This document shows positions 1-8,018 of a DNA stretch of 64,000 nt, in pieces. A program made the position numbers and the translations under genes. Origin of the DNA: Pseudonocardia terrae (GTDB lineage Bacteria; Actinomycetota; Actinomycetes; Mycobacteriales; Pseudonocardiaceae); contig NZ_JAJTTE010000010.1 of NCBI RefSeq assembly GCF_021343995.1, forward strand, positions 90,848 to 154,847, written 5' to 3'. The notes under the pieces are model-generated. The model saw only the letters and a list, made by a program, of their open reading frames with translations. It did not search any database and was not told the DNA's origin. Every line of letters begins with the position of its first letter. Within the stretch, counting starts at the first letter, position 1.

Positions 1-1
1 G

Positions 2-1108
2 GCCCTGGACCGGATGGACCGGGTCCTGGAGATCGACCCGCTGGAGCGGCTCGCCGTCGTCCAGCCGGGGGTGGTGAACGACGACCTGCGCGCGGCCGTG
101 GCGAAGGAGGGGCTCTGGTACCCGCCGGACCCCGCCAGCGCGCCGTGGTCGACGATCGGCGGGAACGTCGCCACCAACGCGGGCGGGCTGTGCTGCGTGA
201 AGTACGGCGTGACCCGGGACTACGTGCTCGGCCTGCAGATGGTCACCGGCACCGGCGAGCTGGTGCGGCTGGGCCGGCGCACCGCCAAGGGCGTGGCCGG
301 CTACGACCTGGCCGGGCTGGTCGTCGGCTCGGAGGGCACGCTCGGGATCGTCACCGAGGTGACCGTGCGGCTGCGGCCGCTGCCGCCGCCCGCGATCACC
401 GTGGCGGGCTACTTCTCCTCGATCGTCGACGCCGGGCGGGCCGTCGCGGCGAGCGCCGCCGCGGGGCTCACCCCGGCCGCGCTGGAGCTCGTCGACAAGC
501 ACTGCCTGGCCGCCGTCGACGCCTGGAAGAACATGGGGCTCTCGGTCGAGGCCGACGTCGTGCTGCTGGCCCGCTTCGACGAACCGGGCGCGGCGGGCGA
601 GGCCGCGGCCGAGCGGATGGTGGAGTGCTTCGACGCCTCCGGCGCGAGCTTCGCGGTCCGGTCGACGGACGAGGAGGAGGCCGAGGCGCTGTTCGCGGCC
701 CGGCGGCTGGCCTATCCCGCCCTGGAGCGGCTGGGCCCGGTGCTGACCGAGGACGTGTGCGTGCCGAAGGCGCAGGTCCCCGAGATGCTGGCGCGGATCG
801 AGCGGACCGCGCAGCGGCACGCGATCACCATCGCCAACATCGCGCACGCCGGCGACGGCAACCTGCACCCGCTCCTGATCACCGACCACGGCGACGAGGC
901 CGCCCGCCGCCGGGCCCAGGCCGCCTTCGACGACATCGTCGCCGACGCCCTCGCGCTGGGCGGCACCGTGACGGGCGAGCACGGCGTTGGGCTGCTCAAG
1001 ATGCAGGGCCTGGCGGCCGAGCTGAGCCCCGCGGTGCTGGACCTGCACCGCTCCGTCAAGCAGGCACTCGATCCCCGGGGCATCCTCAACCCCGGCAAGG
1101 TCGTCTGA
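2..1108 (+). CDS. FAD-linked oxidase, glycolate/D-lactate oxidase (GlcD) type, 5' truncated by the window
   Basis: Oxidises a 2-hydroxy acid (glycolate or D-lactate type) to the 2-oxo acid using FAD. The reading frame is open to the first base of the window, so the N-terminus is missing; a full GlcD is about 450-480 aa and about 365 aa are visible. Seen: the PCMH FAD-binding end (STIGGNVATNAGG, then VGSEGTLGIVTEV) and the C-terminal FAD-oxidase domain with HAGDGNLHP and GEHGVG, the two signatures of the GlcD/D-LDH family. It ends 28 bp before an MFS transporter gene on the same strand, suggesting a hydroxy-acid uptake and oxidation unit. The exact substrate is inferred only from the family. 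Confidence 0.9.
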   Translation, partial: ALDRMDRVLEIDPLERLAVVQPGVVNDDLRAAVAKEGLWYPPDPASAPWSTIGGNVATNAGGLCCVKYGVTRDYVLGLQMVTGTGELVRLGRRTAKGVAGYDLAGLVVGSEGTLGIVTEVTVRLRPLPPPAITVAGYFSSIVDAGRAVAASAAAGLTPAALELVDKHCLAAVDAWKNMGLSVEADVVLLARFDEPGAAGEAAAERMVECFDASGASFAVRSTDEEEAEALFAARRLAYPALERLGPVLTEDVCVPKAQVPEMLARIERTAQRHAITIANIAHAGDGNLHPLLITDHGDEAARRRAQAAFDDIVADALALGGTVTGEHGVGLLKMQGLAAELSPAVLDLHRSVKQALDPRGILNPGKVV

Positions 1109-1136
1109 CCCGATCCCCCTGGGAAGGAACCCCCGC

Positions 1137-2468
1137 ATGAGCTCCGACACCGTCGTCGGGACCGAGGAGCGGCTGGTCCGCTCCGGCGTGCGCCGGGCCG
1201 GCCGCCGACTCGTCCCGCTCCTGATGCTGCTCTACTTCGTGAACTACCTGGACCGCGTGAACATCGGGTTCGCCGGGCCCAACGGCATGAACCAGGAGCT
1301 GGGCCTGTCGGCCACGCTCTTCGGCGTGGCTGCGGGCGTGTTCTTCATCGGCTACCTGCTGCTCGAGGTGCCCAGCAACCTGATGCTGCACCGCTTCGGC
1401 GCCCGCCGGTGGATCGCCCGCATCCTCGTGACCTGGGGGATCATCGCCACGCTCATGGCGTTCGTGCCCAACGCCACGGTGCTGATCGTGCTGCGCTTCC
1501 TGCTCGGCGTGGCCGAGGCGGGCTTCTTCCCGGGGATCATCCTGTACCTCACGTACTGGTTCCCGGCGGCGCAGCGGGCCCGGATGACAGCGTGGTTCAT
1601 GACCGCCATCCCGATCTCCACCGCCCTGGGCGCGGTCGTGTCCTCGCTGATCATCGAGCACGGCGACGGGCTGTTCGGGCTGTCCGGCTGGCGGGTGATG
1701 TTCCTGGTGGAGGGCATCCCGTCGGTGCTGCTCGCCTTCGTCGTGTGGTTCGTCCTCACCGACCGGCCCGCGGACGCGAAGTGGATGCCGCAGGAGGAGA
1801 AGGACGCGCTGGAGCGCGCCCTCGCCGCGGAGGGTCGGGAGGTCTCCGAGGCCGGTCCGCGGTCGGTGCTCGGCGCGCTGAAGAGCCCGCGGGTGCTCGC
1901 GCTGTCCTGGGTGTACTTCGGCGTGGTCTACGGCCTCTACGCGCTCGGCTTCTTCCTGCCGACGATCATCAAGAACTTCTCCGCGCAGTACGGCACCCAC
2001 TTCACCACCGTGCAGCAGGGGCTGATCAACGCGATCCCGTACGTCGTCGGGCTGGTCGTGATGATCGTGTGGACCCGCCGCTCGACGAACCCGACGGTGC
2101 GGGTGGCCGTGCCGGCGCTGGTCGGCGGCGTGGCCATCCCGATCGCGCTCTACCTGGCGAACCCGTGGCTGGCGATGGTGGCCGTGACGATCTGCGCCTG
2201 CGGTGTGCTGGCGGCGCTGCCCGGCTTCTGGTCGCTGCCCACGGCGTACCTGACCGGCGCTGCGGCCGCGGCGGGCATCGCATTGATCAACTCGCTGGGG
2301 AACCTGTCCGGGTTCGTGGCCCCGTACGTCACGGGCGCGCTGTCCGACGCCACCGGCAACAACAAGGTCGGGCTGTGGGTCGTCGGGATCTGCATGGTCT
2401 CCGCGGCCGTGGTGACCTGGCTGCTGCGCCGGACCCGGACCCGGGACACGGCGGACCGAGTCGACTGA
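1137..2468 (+). CDS. MFS transporter, anion:cation symporter (ACS) type
   Basis: Twelve-helix major facilitator transporter of the ACS family (phthalate, tartrate, glucarate or galactonate permeases), 443 aa, the normal length. The first helix contains LLYFVNYLDRVNIGFA, typical of ACS permeases, followed by GYLLLEVPSNLMLHRFGARRW, the loop 2-3 signature; a long central loop is near residues 205-245. The ATG follows a GGGAAGGAA ribosome site. It lies 28 bp behind the GlcD-like oxidase gene, so it probably imports that enzyme's carboxylate substrate; this is an inference from context. An 8-bp-stem hairpin follows the stop codon. Confidence 0.88.
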   Translation: MSSDTVVGTEERLVRSGVRRAGRRLVPLLMLLYFVNYLDRVNIGFAGPNGMNQELGLSATLFGVAAGVFFIGYLLLEVPSNLMLHRFGARRWIARILVTWGIIATLMAFVPNATVLIVLRFLLGVAEAGFFPGIILYLTYWFPAAQRARMTAWFMTAIPISTALGAVVSSLIIEHGDGLFGLSGWRVMFLVEGIPSVLLAFVVWFVLTDRPADAKWMPQEEKDALERALAAEGREVSEAGPRSVLGALKSPRVLALSWVYFGVVYGLYALGFFLPTIIKNFSAQYGTHFTTVQQGLINAIPYVVGLVVMIVWTRRSTNPTVRVAVPALVGGVAIPIALYLANPWLAMVAVTICACGVLAALPGFWSLPTAYLTGAAAAAGIALINSLGNLSGFVAPYVTGALSDATGNNKVGLWVVGICMVSAAVVTWLLRRTRTRDTADRVD

Positions 2469-2480
2469 ACCGACTCAGCC
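2457..2480 (+). terminator. Short hairpin at the end of the MFS gene
   Basis: CGAGTCG and CGACTC arms flank a short loop around the TGA of the MFS gene, in the gap to the convergent Mut7-C gene. There is no U-tract. It is a plausible weak bidirectional terminator. Confidence 0.35.
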
Positions 2481-2500
2481 GACTGGGCCGACCCGCGGCG

Positions 2501-3247
2501 TCACCCGCGGCGGCGCGCGACCACTGCGCGCGCGGCCCTCACGATCCGCTCCAGGCCTTCTCGGTGGGCGCCGTGCCAGTACACGCGCCCGCAGGAGCGG
2601 CAGCGGGCGAACTCGGCGTAGGTGCGCCGGGTCCCGGCCTCCAGCCGGTCGGCCACGTCCTCGGCGGCCACCGGCGCGAGGTCGCCGTTGCAGGCGGTGC
2701 ACCGGGTCGACGGGGCGAGCGGCGGGGCGAAGCGGTCGAGCACGTCGGCGAGCTGGTCGTCCGGACGGTCGCCGCGCACGTGCGCACCGGCCCAGAGGGC
2801 GCGCCGCATCAGTAGGCCGCGGTCCTGGGTGAGCACGATCCGGCGCTGCGCGGCGCCGTCGCGGACCAGCTCCGCGTCGTCGGCGTCGTTGCGGTAGGCG
2901 GCGTCGATCCCGAGCACCCGCAGCCGGCGCGCCAGGGTCCCCAGCCCGACGTCGAGCAGGAAACCGGTCGCGCCCGGCACGTCCTGCGGCCGGTCCACGG
3001 GCAGGATCGCGAGCGCGGTCCCGGGCACCGGGCGCTCCTGCGGGGAGACCTCGCGGCCGGCGAGCCGGAGCGCGCCGACCTCGGTGAGCGGGATGCCGAG
3101 GCTCTGCACCACGTGCCCGAGGGTGGCGTCGCCGTCCCACCGCACGCTCGCCCGGGCGCGGCGGCGCTCCCGCGACAGGAACGTCCACAGCGCCGGGTCG
3201 GGGCGCACCTCCAGCTCGGCGGGGGTGCGCCGCTCCGGGTCGGGCAT
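2501..3247 (-). CDS. Mut7-C RNase-domain protein with N-terminal ubiquitin-like domain
   Basis: A two-domain protein known across actinobacteria: an N-terminal ThiS/ubiquitin-like 'Ub-Mut7C' domain (about residues 10-90) and a C-terminal Mut7-C domain (about 95-235), a PIN-like fold believed to be a ribonuclease. Visible are the conserved start FLLDVGLGTLARRLRVLGID, the acidic YRNDADD segment, and a zinc ribbon made of CTAC and CRSC pairs near the end. I chose the internal ATG (MPDPERR) at 3247 because the upstream 24 codons are low-complexity and non-conserved. It converges with the MFS gene. No substrate RNA is known for the bacterial proteins. Confidence 0.85.
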   Translation of the reverse strand: MPDPERRTPAELEVRPDPALWTFLSRERRRARASVRWDGDATLGHVVQSLGIPLTEVGALRLAGREVSPQERPVPGTALAILPVDRPQDVPGATGFLLDVGLGTLARRLRVLGIDAAYRNDADDAELVRDGAAQRRIVLTQDRGLLMRRALWAGAHVRGDRPDDQLADVLDRFAPPLAPSTRCTACNGDLAPVAAEDVADRLEAGTRRTYAEFARCRSCGRVYWHGAHREGLERIVRAARAVVARRRG

Positions 3248-3339
3248 CCTGCCGACGCTACCGGCCGGGCCAGGTGGCGCTGCGCCGTCCGGGGCAGTCC
3301 CGGCTCGCCGCTGGCACACGGGCTTCCCGAGACGGCACG

Positions 3340-4038
3340 ATGCGGGACGTGATGGACCGCCCGTACGTGATCGCCTCCGCGGCGGTGTCCCTCGACGGCT
3401 ACATCGACGACGTCGCCGAGGCGCGGCTGATCCTGTCCGACGACGAGGACCTCGACCGCGTCGACGACGTGCGGGCCTGGGCCGACGCGCTGCTGGTCGG
3501 GGCCAACACCATCCGCGCGGACGACCCGCGGCTGCTCGTCCGCTCCGCCGAGCGCCGGCGGGCCCGGGTCGCGGCGGGCCGGTCCGAGTCGCCCGCCAAG
3601 GTCACGTTGACCCGCTGCGGCAAGGTCGACCCCGGGGCCCGGTTCTTCACCGCCGGCGACACCGAGCGGTTCGTCTACACCTGCGACGCCACCGTCGAGG
3701 ACGTGCGGTCGAAGCTCGGCGGCGTGGCCACCGTCGTCGGCGCGGGGGACCCGCTCGAGCTGCCGCGGATGCTCGCCGACCTGCGGGAACGGGGCGTCGA
3801 ACGGCTGATGGTCGAGGGCGGCGGCTCGGTCCACACCCTGTTCCTGGCCGCCGACGCGGTCGACGAGCTTCACCTGGTCTACGCGCCGTTCTTCGTCGGG
3901 CAGCGGGACGCGCCACGGTTCGTCAACCCCGCCGAGTTCCCGCAGGGCCCCGCCTCGCGCATGCAGCTGACCGACAGCCGGCAGATCGGTGACCTCATGT
4001 TCCTGTGCTACCGACCCCGGAGATCGGGCGGGGCATGA
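3340..4038 (+). CDS. RibD C-terminal/dihydrofolate reductase-like protein
   Basis: A RibD-C fold reductase (pyrimidine/pterin reductase family), about 232 aa. The opening strand PYVIASAAVSLDGYIDD, the segment LLVGANTIRADDP and the C-terminal MVEGGGSVHTLFLAA are the family hallmarks that bind NADPH and the substrate. ATG at 3340 or 3352 are both possible; neither has a strong ribosome site. Its TGA overlaps the ATG of the next gene (ATGA), starting a chain of coupled genes through 7524. It is a stand-alone RibD-C domain without the deaminase half, so it is unlikely to be the housekeeping riboflavin enzyme. A pterin-type substrate is inferred from the neighbouring PTPS-like gene. Confidence 0.85.
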   Translation: MRDVMDRPYVIASAAVSLDGYIDDVAEARLILSDDEDLDRVDDVRAWADALLVGANTIRADDPRLLVRSAERRRARVAAGRSESPAKVTLTRCGKVDPGARFFTAGDTERFVYTCDATVEDVRSKLGGVATVVGAGDPLELPRMLADLRERGVERLMVEGGGSVHTLFLAADAVDELHLVYAPFFVGQRDAPRFVNPAEFPQGPASRMQLTDSRQIGDLMFLCYRPRRSGGA

Positions 4039-5006
4039 CCGACACGGCTCTGTGGCTCGACGCGCCGGGCCGGGTCTCGCTGCACGAGGTCGAGGTCGCA
4101 CGCCCCGGGCCGGAGGAGGTGCTGGTCCGCACGCTGTACACGGGGGTGAGCCGCGGGACCGAGGCGCTGGTGTTCCGCGGCGGTGTGCCGGAGAACCAGC
4201 GGGCCGTGATGCGGGCGCCGTTCCAGGACGGGGACTTCCCGGCGCCGGTGAAGTACGGGTACCTCAACGTCGGCGTGGTCGAGGAGGGCCCGTCCGACCT
4301 CGTCGGGCGGGCGGTGTTCTGCCTGTACCCGCACCAGACCCGGTACGTCGTGCCCGCCTCCGCGGTCACCCCGGTGCCGGAGGGGACGCCGCCGGAGCGC
4401 GCGGTGCTCGGCGGGACGGTGGAGACGGCGGTCAACGCGCTGTGGGACGCCGCCCCGCTGGTCGGCGACCGGATCGCCGTCGTCGGGGGCGGGATGGTGG
4501 GGTGCTGCGTCGCCGCGCTGCTCGCGGGGTTCCCGGGCGTGCGGGTGCAGCTCGTGGACCCGCTGCCGGCCCGCGCCGCGGTCGCCGACGCGCTCGGCGT
4601 CCCGTGGGTGCCGCCGGGGGAGGCAGCCGACGGCTGCGACCTCGTCGTGCACACCAGCGCCACCGAGGCGGGCCTCGCGCGGTCGCTGGAGCTGCTCGGC
4701 CCGGAGGGCGAGGTCGTCGAGATGTCCTGGTACGGCGACCGACCCGTGCGGGTGCCGCTGGGCGAGGCCTTCCACCCCGGGCGGCTGACGATCCGCAGCA
4801 GCCAGGTCGGGATGGTGTCCGCCGCCCGGCGCTCACGCCGGAGCTTCGGCGACCGGATCGCCCTCGCGCTGCGCCTGCTGGCCGATCCGCGGTACGACGC
4901 CCTCGTCACGAGCGAGGGGCCGTTCACCGGGCTGCCCGCGGACCTGCCGCGGATTCTCGGCGAGGGCGGTGAACCGTCCGGGCTCCTGCACCGTGTCACC
5001 TACTGA
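4035..5006 (+). CDS. Medium-chain dehydrogenase/reductase (zinc-binding-type alcohol dehydrogenase family)
   Basis: MDR-superfamily oxidoreductase, 323 aa. The GroES-like N-domain begins at MTDTALWLDAPGRVSLHEVEV, and the Rossmann motif IAVVGGGMVGCCVAALL is near residues 155-170. The usual MDR structural-zinc cysteine lobe is absent and the classical catalytic GHE segment is not evident. It resembles the BchC/threonine-dehydrogenase-like group rather than true alcohol dehydrogenases. ATG 4035 overlaps the preceding stop by 4 bp. Its place between a RibD-like reductase and a PTPS-like protein suggests it acts on the same small molecule; the substrate is unknown. Confidence 0.82.
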   Translation: MTDTALWLDAPGRVSLHEVEVARPGPEEVLVRTLYTGVSRGTEALVFRGGVPENQRAVMRAPFQDGDFPAPVKYGYLNVGVVEEGPSDLVGRAVFCLYPHQTRYVVPASAVTPVPEGTPPERAVLGGTVETAVNALWDAAPLVGDRIAVVGGGMVGCCVAALLAGFPGVRVQLVDPLPARAAVADALGVPWVPPGEAADGCDLVVHTSATEAGLARSLELLGPEGEVVEMSWYGDRPVRVPLGEAFHPGRLTIRSSQVGMVSAARRSRRSFGDRIALALRLLADPRYDALVTSEGPFTGLPADLPRILGEGGEPSGLLHRVTY

Positions 5007-5021
5007 CGCGAGGAGGAGCAG

Positions 5022-5423
5022 TTGTTCGGGATCACCGTCCGCGACCACATGATGGTCGCCCACAGCTTCCGCGGCGAGGTCTTCGGGCCGGCGCAGCGGC
5101 TGCACGGCGCCACGTTCGTGGTCGACGCGACCTTCCGGCGCGCCGAGCTCGACGCCGACGACCTCGTCGTCGACATCGGGCTGGCCACCGCGGCCCTGCA
5201 GGCGGTGCTCGGCGAGCTCACCTACCGCAACCTCGACGACGATCCCGCCTTCGCCGGCCGCAACACCTCCACGGAGTTCCTGGCGAAGGTCGTCGCCGAC
5301 CGGCTGGCCGAGCGGGTCGCGGCCGGCGAGCTGGGGGAGGGAGCCCGGGGCCTCGAGGGCATCGCCGTGACCCTGCACGAGTCCCACGTGGCGTGGGCGA
5401 GCTACGAGCGGTCCCTGCCATGA
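5022..5423 (+). CDS. 6-pyruvoyl-tetrahydropterin synthase/QueD-like protein with altered metal site
   Basis: A 133-aa T-fold protein of the PTPS/6-carboxytetrahydropterin synthase family. TTG start at 5022 is supported by a strong GAGGAGGAG ribosome site at 5010. The family segment AHSF (His14) is present, but the usual zinc motif HGH is HGA (His28, Ala30), and no catalytic Cys precedes it (GPAQRLHGA). It therefore lacks one zinc ligand and the normal catalytic Cys, so standard PTPS/QueD chemistry is doubtful. It is not in a queuosine (queC/queE) neighbourhood. It sits third in the coupled operon and overlaps the glycosyltransferase start. Confidence 0.85.
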   Translation: MFGITVRDHMMVAHSFRGEVFGPAQRLHGATFVVDATFRRAELDADDLVVDIGLATAALQAVLGELTYRNLDDDPAFAGRNTSTEFLAKVVADRLAERVAAGELGEGARGLEGIAVTLHESHVAWASYERSLP

Positions 5424-6469
5424 CCGTGGCCGCGCCGGTGCTGGCGGCCGTGCTGCCCGCCGACGTCGACGACCCGCAGCGGCCCAGCGGCGGCAACGTC
5501 TACGACCGCCGCGTCCTGGCCCGGCTCGCCGGCGTGCAGGAGATCGCGGCGAGCGGGACCTGGCCCGCGCCGTCGCCGGGCGACCGGGCGGCGCTCGCGG
5601 CCTCGCTCGCGGCGCTCCCCGACGGCGCGGTCGTCCTGCTCGACGGGCTGGTGGCCTGCGGGGTCCCCGAGGTCGTGGTGCCGGAGGCGGGGCGGCTGCG
5701 GCTCGTCGTGCTCGTGCACCTCCCGCTCGCCGACGAGGCCGGCGCCGATCCCGCGCTCGCGGAGCGGGAGCGCGCGGTGCTGCGGTCGGCCGCGGCGGTC
5801 GTCGCGACGAGCGCCTGGTCGGCCGGGCGGCTCGCCGCGCTGCACGGTCTGGCCGCGGTCCCCGTGGTCACGCCCGGCGCGGATCCCGCACCCCTCGCCC
5901 CGGGCACGGACGGCACGAGCCTGCTCTGCGTCGGCTCGGTCACCCCGACGAAGGGACAGGACCTGCTGGTCGGGGCGCTGGCGCGGGTGGCGGCGCGGTC
6001 GTGGCGCTGCCGGCTGGTGGGGCCGCTGGGCCGGGCGCCCGGGCATGTCTCGCTCGTCCGGCGCGAGCTGGAGAAACACGGCCTCGCCGACCGCGTCCGA
6101 CTCGACGGCCCGCTCACCGGCGCGGCCCTCGACGAGGCCTACGGCGCCGCCGACCTGCTCGTCCTGCCCTCGCGGGCCGAGGCCTTCGGGATGGTGGTGC
6201 TGGAGGCGCTCGCGCGCGGGATCCCGGTGCTGGCCACCGACGTCGGCGGAGTGCGGGAGGCGCTCGGCGCCACCCTGTCGGGCGAGATGCCCGGCCTGCT
6301 CGTCGCACCGCACGCCGACGCCCTCGCCGCCGCGCTGCGGGACTGGCTCGACGACCCCGCCCTGCGCACCCGCCTTCGCGGCGCCGCCCACGAGCGCCGG
6401 CGGACGGTCCCGGACTGGGCTGCCTCCGCCACCGCGCTCGCCGCGATCCTCGAGGGGGTGCGGTCGTGA
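5420..6469 (+). CDS. Glycosyltransferase family 4 (GT-B fold)
   Basis: Retaining GT-B glycosyltransferase of about 349 aa. The C-terminal half shows [20 protein letters not shown] (donor-domain entry) and [28 protein letters not shown], containing the E-x7-E donor-binding motif of GT4. ATG 5420 overlaps the PTPS-like stop (ATGA), which decides this start over an upstream GTG. No signal peptide. It probably transfers a nucleotide-sugar donor to the product of the preceding three genes; a glycosylated pterin is an inference from gene order. It ends in GTGA, overlapping the next gene's first possible start. Confidence 0.88.
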   Translation: MTVAAPVLAAVLPADVDDPQRPSGGNVYDRRVLARLAGVQEIAASGTWPAPSPGDRAALAASLAALPDGAVVLLDGLVACGVPEVVVPEAGRLRLVVLVHLPLADEAGADPALAERERAVLRSAAAVVATSAWSAGRLAALHGLAAVPVVTPGADPAPLAPGTDGTSLLCVGSVTPTKGQDLLVGALARVAARSWRCRLVGPLGRAPGHVSLVRRELEKHGLADRVRLDGPLTGAALDEAYGAADLLVLPSRAEAFGMVVLEALARGIPVLATDVGGVREALGATLSGEMPGLLVAPHADALAAALRDWLDDPALRTRLRGAAHERRRTVPDWAASATALAAILEGVRS

Positions 6470-7524
6470 GCGCCCCCGTCGTGCCGGCCCGGGCGACGCA
6501 GCATGGATCCACAACGCCCTCGGGTCGTCCAGGTGGCCCGCGTCATGGAGCCATGACGCGGGCTGCGGCTGCTGGGTGGCGGGCGATGCGGCCGGTGCTG
6601 GGGTCGTCCCGGGTGCGGACCGCGGTGGCGGTGGTGCTGCTCGCCGTCGTGATCTGGCGGCTGGGCGCGGGGCCGGTGCTCGACGGGCTGCGCGCCCTCG
6701 ACCTCCCCGCTGTCGCCGCAGCGCTCGTCCTCGGCGCCGCGACCACGCTGTGCGGCGCCGCCCGCTGGGTCCTCGTCGCCCGGCGCCTCGGGATGCCGCT
6801 GCGCCTGGGACCGGCCGTGGCGCACTGCTACCGGGCGCTGTTCCTCAACTCCGTGCTGCCCGCCGGCATCCTCGGCGACGTCGGCCGGGCCGTCGAGCAC
6901 GGGCGCGCGGTCGGGGACGTCGGCCGCAGCGCCCGCGCCGTGATGCTGGAGAAGGTCGCCGGGCAGGTCGCGCTGGTGGTGGTCGGCACGACCGTGCTGG
7001 TCGCCGAACCGGCCGTCCTCTCGGCGTTGTCCCTGCCGGTGCAGATCTGGGGCCCCGCACTCGGCGTGCTCGGCGTGGCCGCCGTCGTCGGGCTGCGCGT
7101 CCGTCGGGTCCGGACCGGCCTGGGAACCCTGCTGGCCGACGCCCGCCGCGGGCTCCTCGCCCGCGACGCCTGGCCGGGCGTCGCCCTGCTCTCCCTCGCC
7201 GCGCTCGCCGGGTACCTCGGGCTCTTCCTGGTCGCGGCCCGGACCGTCGGCGCCACCGCCCCGACCACCCAGCTGCTCCCGCTGCTGGTGCTGGCCCTGT
7301 TCGTGATGGGCCTGCCGGTCAACGTCGGCGGGTTCGGCCCGCGCGAGGCCGTGGCCGCCGTCGCGTTCGGCGCGGTCGGTCTCGGCGCGGCACAGGGGCT
7401 GTCCGCCGCCGTGGCCTACGGCGTCCTGACGCTCGTGAGCACGCTCCCCGGCGGCCTGGTCCTCCTGGCCGGGCTCCTGCGCCGCGCCGTCCGCCGCCCC
7501 GTCGTCGCACCGGCCCCGGCCTGA
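6466..7524 (+). CDS. Lysylphosphatidylglycerol synthase TM-region/flippase-like membrane protein
   Basis: Polytopic membrane protein of the UPF0104/LPG_synthase_TM family. Hydrophobic segments begin at VRTAVAVVLLAVVIWRLG and recur to the C-terminus; conserved features are the RALFLNSVLPAGILGDVGRA segment, which carries the family's N-x3-P-x-G-x-x-G-D pattern, and NVGGFGPREAVAA near the end. It lacks the catalytic C-domain of MprF, so a flippase or transport role is likelier than aminoacylation. GTG 6466 overlaps the glycosyltransferase stop. ATG 6553 and 6586 are alternatives, because two copies of a palindromic repeat (6496-6562) occupy the first 30 codons and appear inserted. Last gene of the operon. 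Confidence 0.83.
   Translation: MSAPVVPARATQHGSTTPSGRPGGPRHGAMTRAAAAGWRAMRPVLGSSRVRTAVAVVLLAVVIWRLGAGPVLDGLRALDLPAVAAALVLGAATTLCGAARWVLVARRLGMPLRLGPAVAHCYRALFLNSVLPAGILGDVGRAVEHGRAVGDVGRSARAVMLEKVAGQVALVVVGTTVLVAEPAVLSALSLPVQIWGPALGVLGVAAVVGLRVRRVRTGLGTLLADARRGLLARDAWPGVALLSLAALAGYLGLFLVAARTVGATAPTTQLLPLLVLALFVMGLPVNVGGFGPREAVAAVAFGAVGLGAAQGLSAAVAYGVLTLVSTLPGGLVLLAGLLRRAVRRPVVAPAPA
6496..6562. repeat. Two copies of a ~41-bp palindromic repeat (same family as 35410-35597)
   Basis: Two units 42 bp apart, each centred on CATGGATCCA or CATGGAGCCATG flanked by CGC/GCG. They match the core of the five-copy array at 35410-35597. They lie inside the 5' end of the membrane-protein reading frame if GTG 6466 is the start. 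Confidence 0.75.
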
Positions 7525-7536
7525 TCGACGCATGCC

Positions 7537-7570
7537 TGCACTGGCGGCCGTCTCCGCGGCCGCCAGTGCA
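7537..7570 (+). terminator. Strong hairpin after the glycosyltransferase/membrane-protein operon
   Basis: A perfect 13-bp stem (TGCACTGGCGGCC and its complement) with an 8-nt loop, 12 bp after the operon's stop codon. It has no U-tract, as is common in actinobacteria. It closes the five-gene operon. Confidence 0.75.
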
Positions 7571-7781
7571 CGCCACCGCCGATCGCCGGTCAGGGGAAGT
7601 GCGGCCATGATCGCCGGTCCCGTGCATCGAGTGCTCCGCCGCACACCTTCGACGCACGCAACCGACGATCACGACACGCCGACAGCGCCCGTGATCATCG
7701 GTCCTGTGCGTCCACGGCTGTGTCGCCGGGCCTCGGTGCACGAGAGCGACGATCACGCGACGACCCCCTGAGAACGACGAA
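7571..7781. repeat. Gene-free stretch with GATC-centred inverted repeats
   Basis: I see no coding potential here. Variants of the motif GATCNNCGGTCC(T/C)GTGC occur near 7580, 7608 and 7694, and inverted forms CGACGATCACG occur near 7663 and 7748. ACCGACGATCACG (7661-7673) pairs with CGTGATCATCGGT (7690-7702) with one mismatch around a 16-nt loop. It resembles REP-type intergenic DNA and shares the ATGATC...GGTCCTGTG flavour of the array at 34118, but is not clearly the same repeat. Confidence 0.55.
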
Positions 7782-7805
7782 ACCCCGGTCCAGAGGGGCC
7801 GGGGT
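7782..7805 (-). terminator. Hairpin downstream of tRNA-Leu
   Basis: ACCCCGG and CCGGGGT arms with a partly paired interior lie 24 bp past the 3' end of the tRNA gene on the minus strand. A likely terminator for the tRNA transcript. Confidence 0.55.
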
Positions 7806-7828
7806 CGTGATCGAGGAGATGTTCTCTG

Positions 7829-7912
7829 TGTCCGAGGGGGGACTTGAACCCCCACCCCCTACTCGGGGACTAGCACCTCAAGCTAGCGCGTCTGCCATTC
7901 CGCCACTCGGAC
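7829..7912 (-). tRNA. tRNA-Leu (anticodon GAG)
   Basis: Read on the minus strand: a 7-bp acceptor stem (GTCCGAG with CTCGGAC), a D-arm with GGCAGACGC, an anticodon arm CTAGC-TTGAGGT-GCTAG with anticodon GAG, a long class II variable arm (about 14 nt, GTCCCCGAGTAGGGG region), and a T-arm with GGTTCAAGTCC. The discriminator base is A. The CCA end is not encoded, as is common in actinobacteria. At 84 nt, the size and long variable arm fit tRNA-Leu. The gene is intact; I found no integrase or att duplication beside it. Confidence 0.95.
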
Positions 7913-8018
7913 CTGCACCGCCCGGGCCCTGCCCGGTGCGACCGTTGAAGCATAGCGGAGGCGTTCCGGGCCCCGCGCAGGGGCATGGGTGTCGGGGCGG
8001 GGTGGTAGGAACATCGTC

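Noticed and set aside
1086..2000. Long antisense frame opposite the MFS transporter
   Set aside because: A GC-rich shadow frame with low-complexity Arg/His/Gly sequence; the plus-strand frame encodes a clear transporter.
3995..4999. 334-codon minus-strand frame opposite the MDR gene
   Set aside because: Ser/Pro/Arg-rich shadow; the plus-strand protein has the Rossmann motif and start-stop coupling.
7829..7912. tRNA-Leu as an integration site
   Set aside because: No integrase gene or duplicated tRNA 3' end is visible within the neighbouring sequence.
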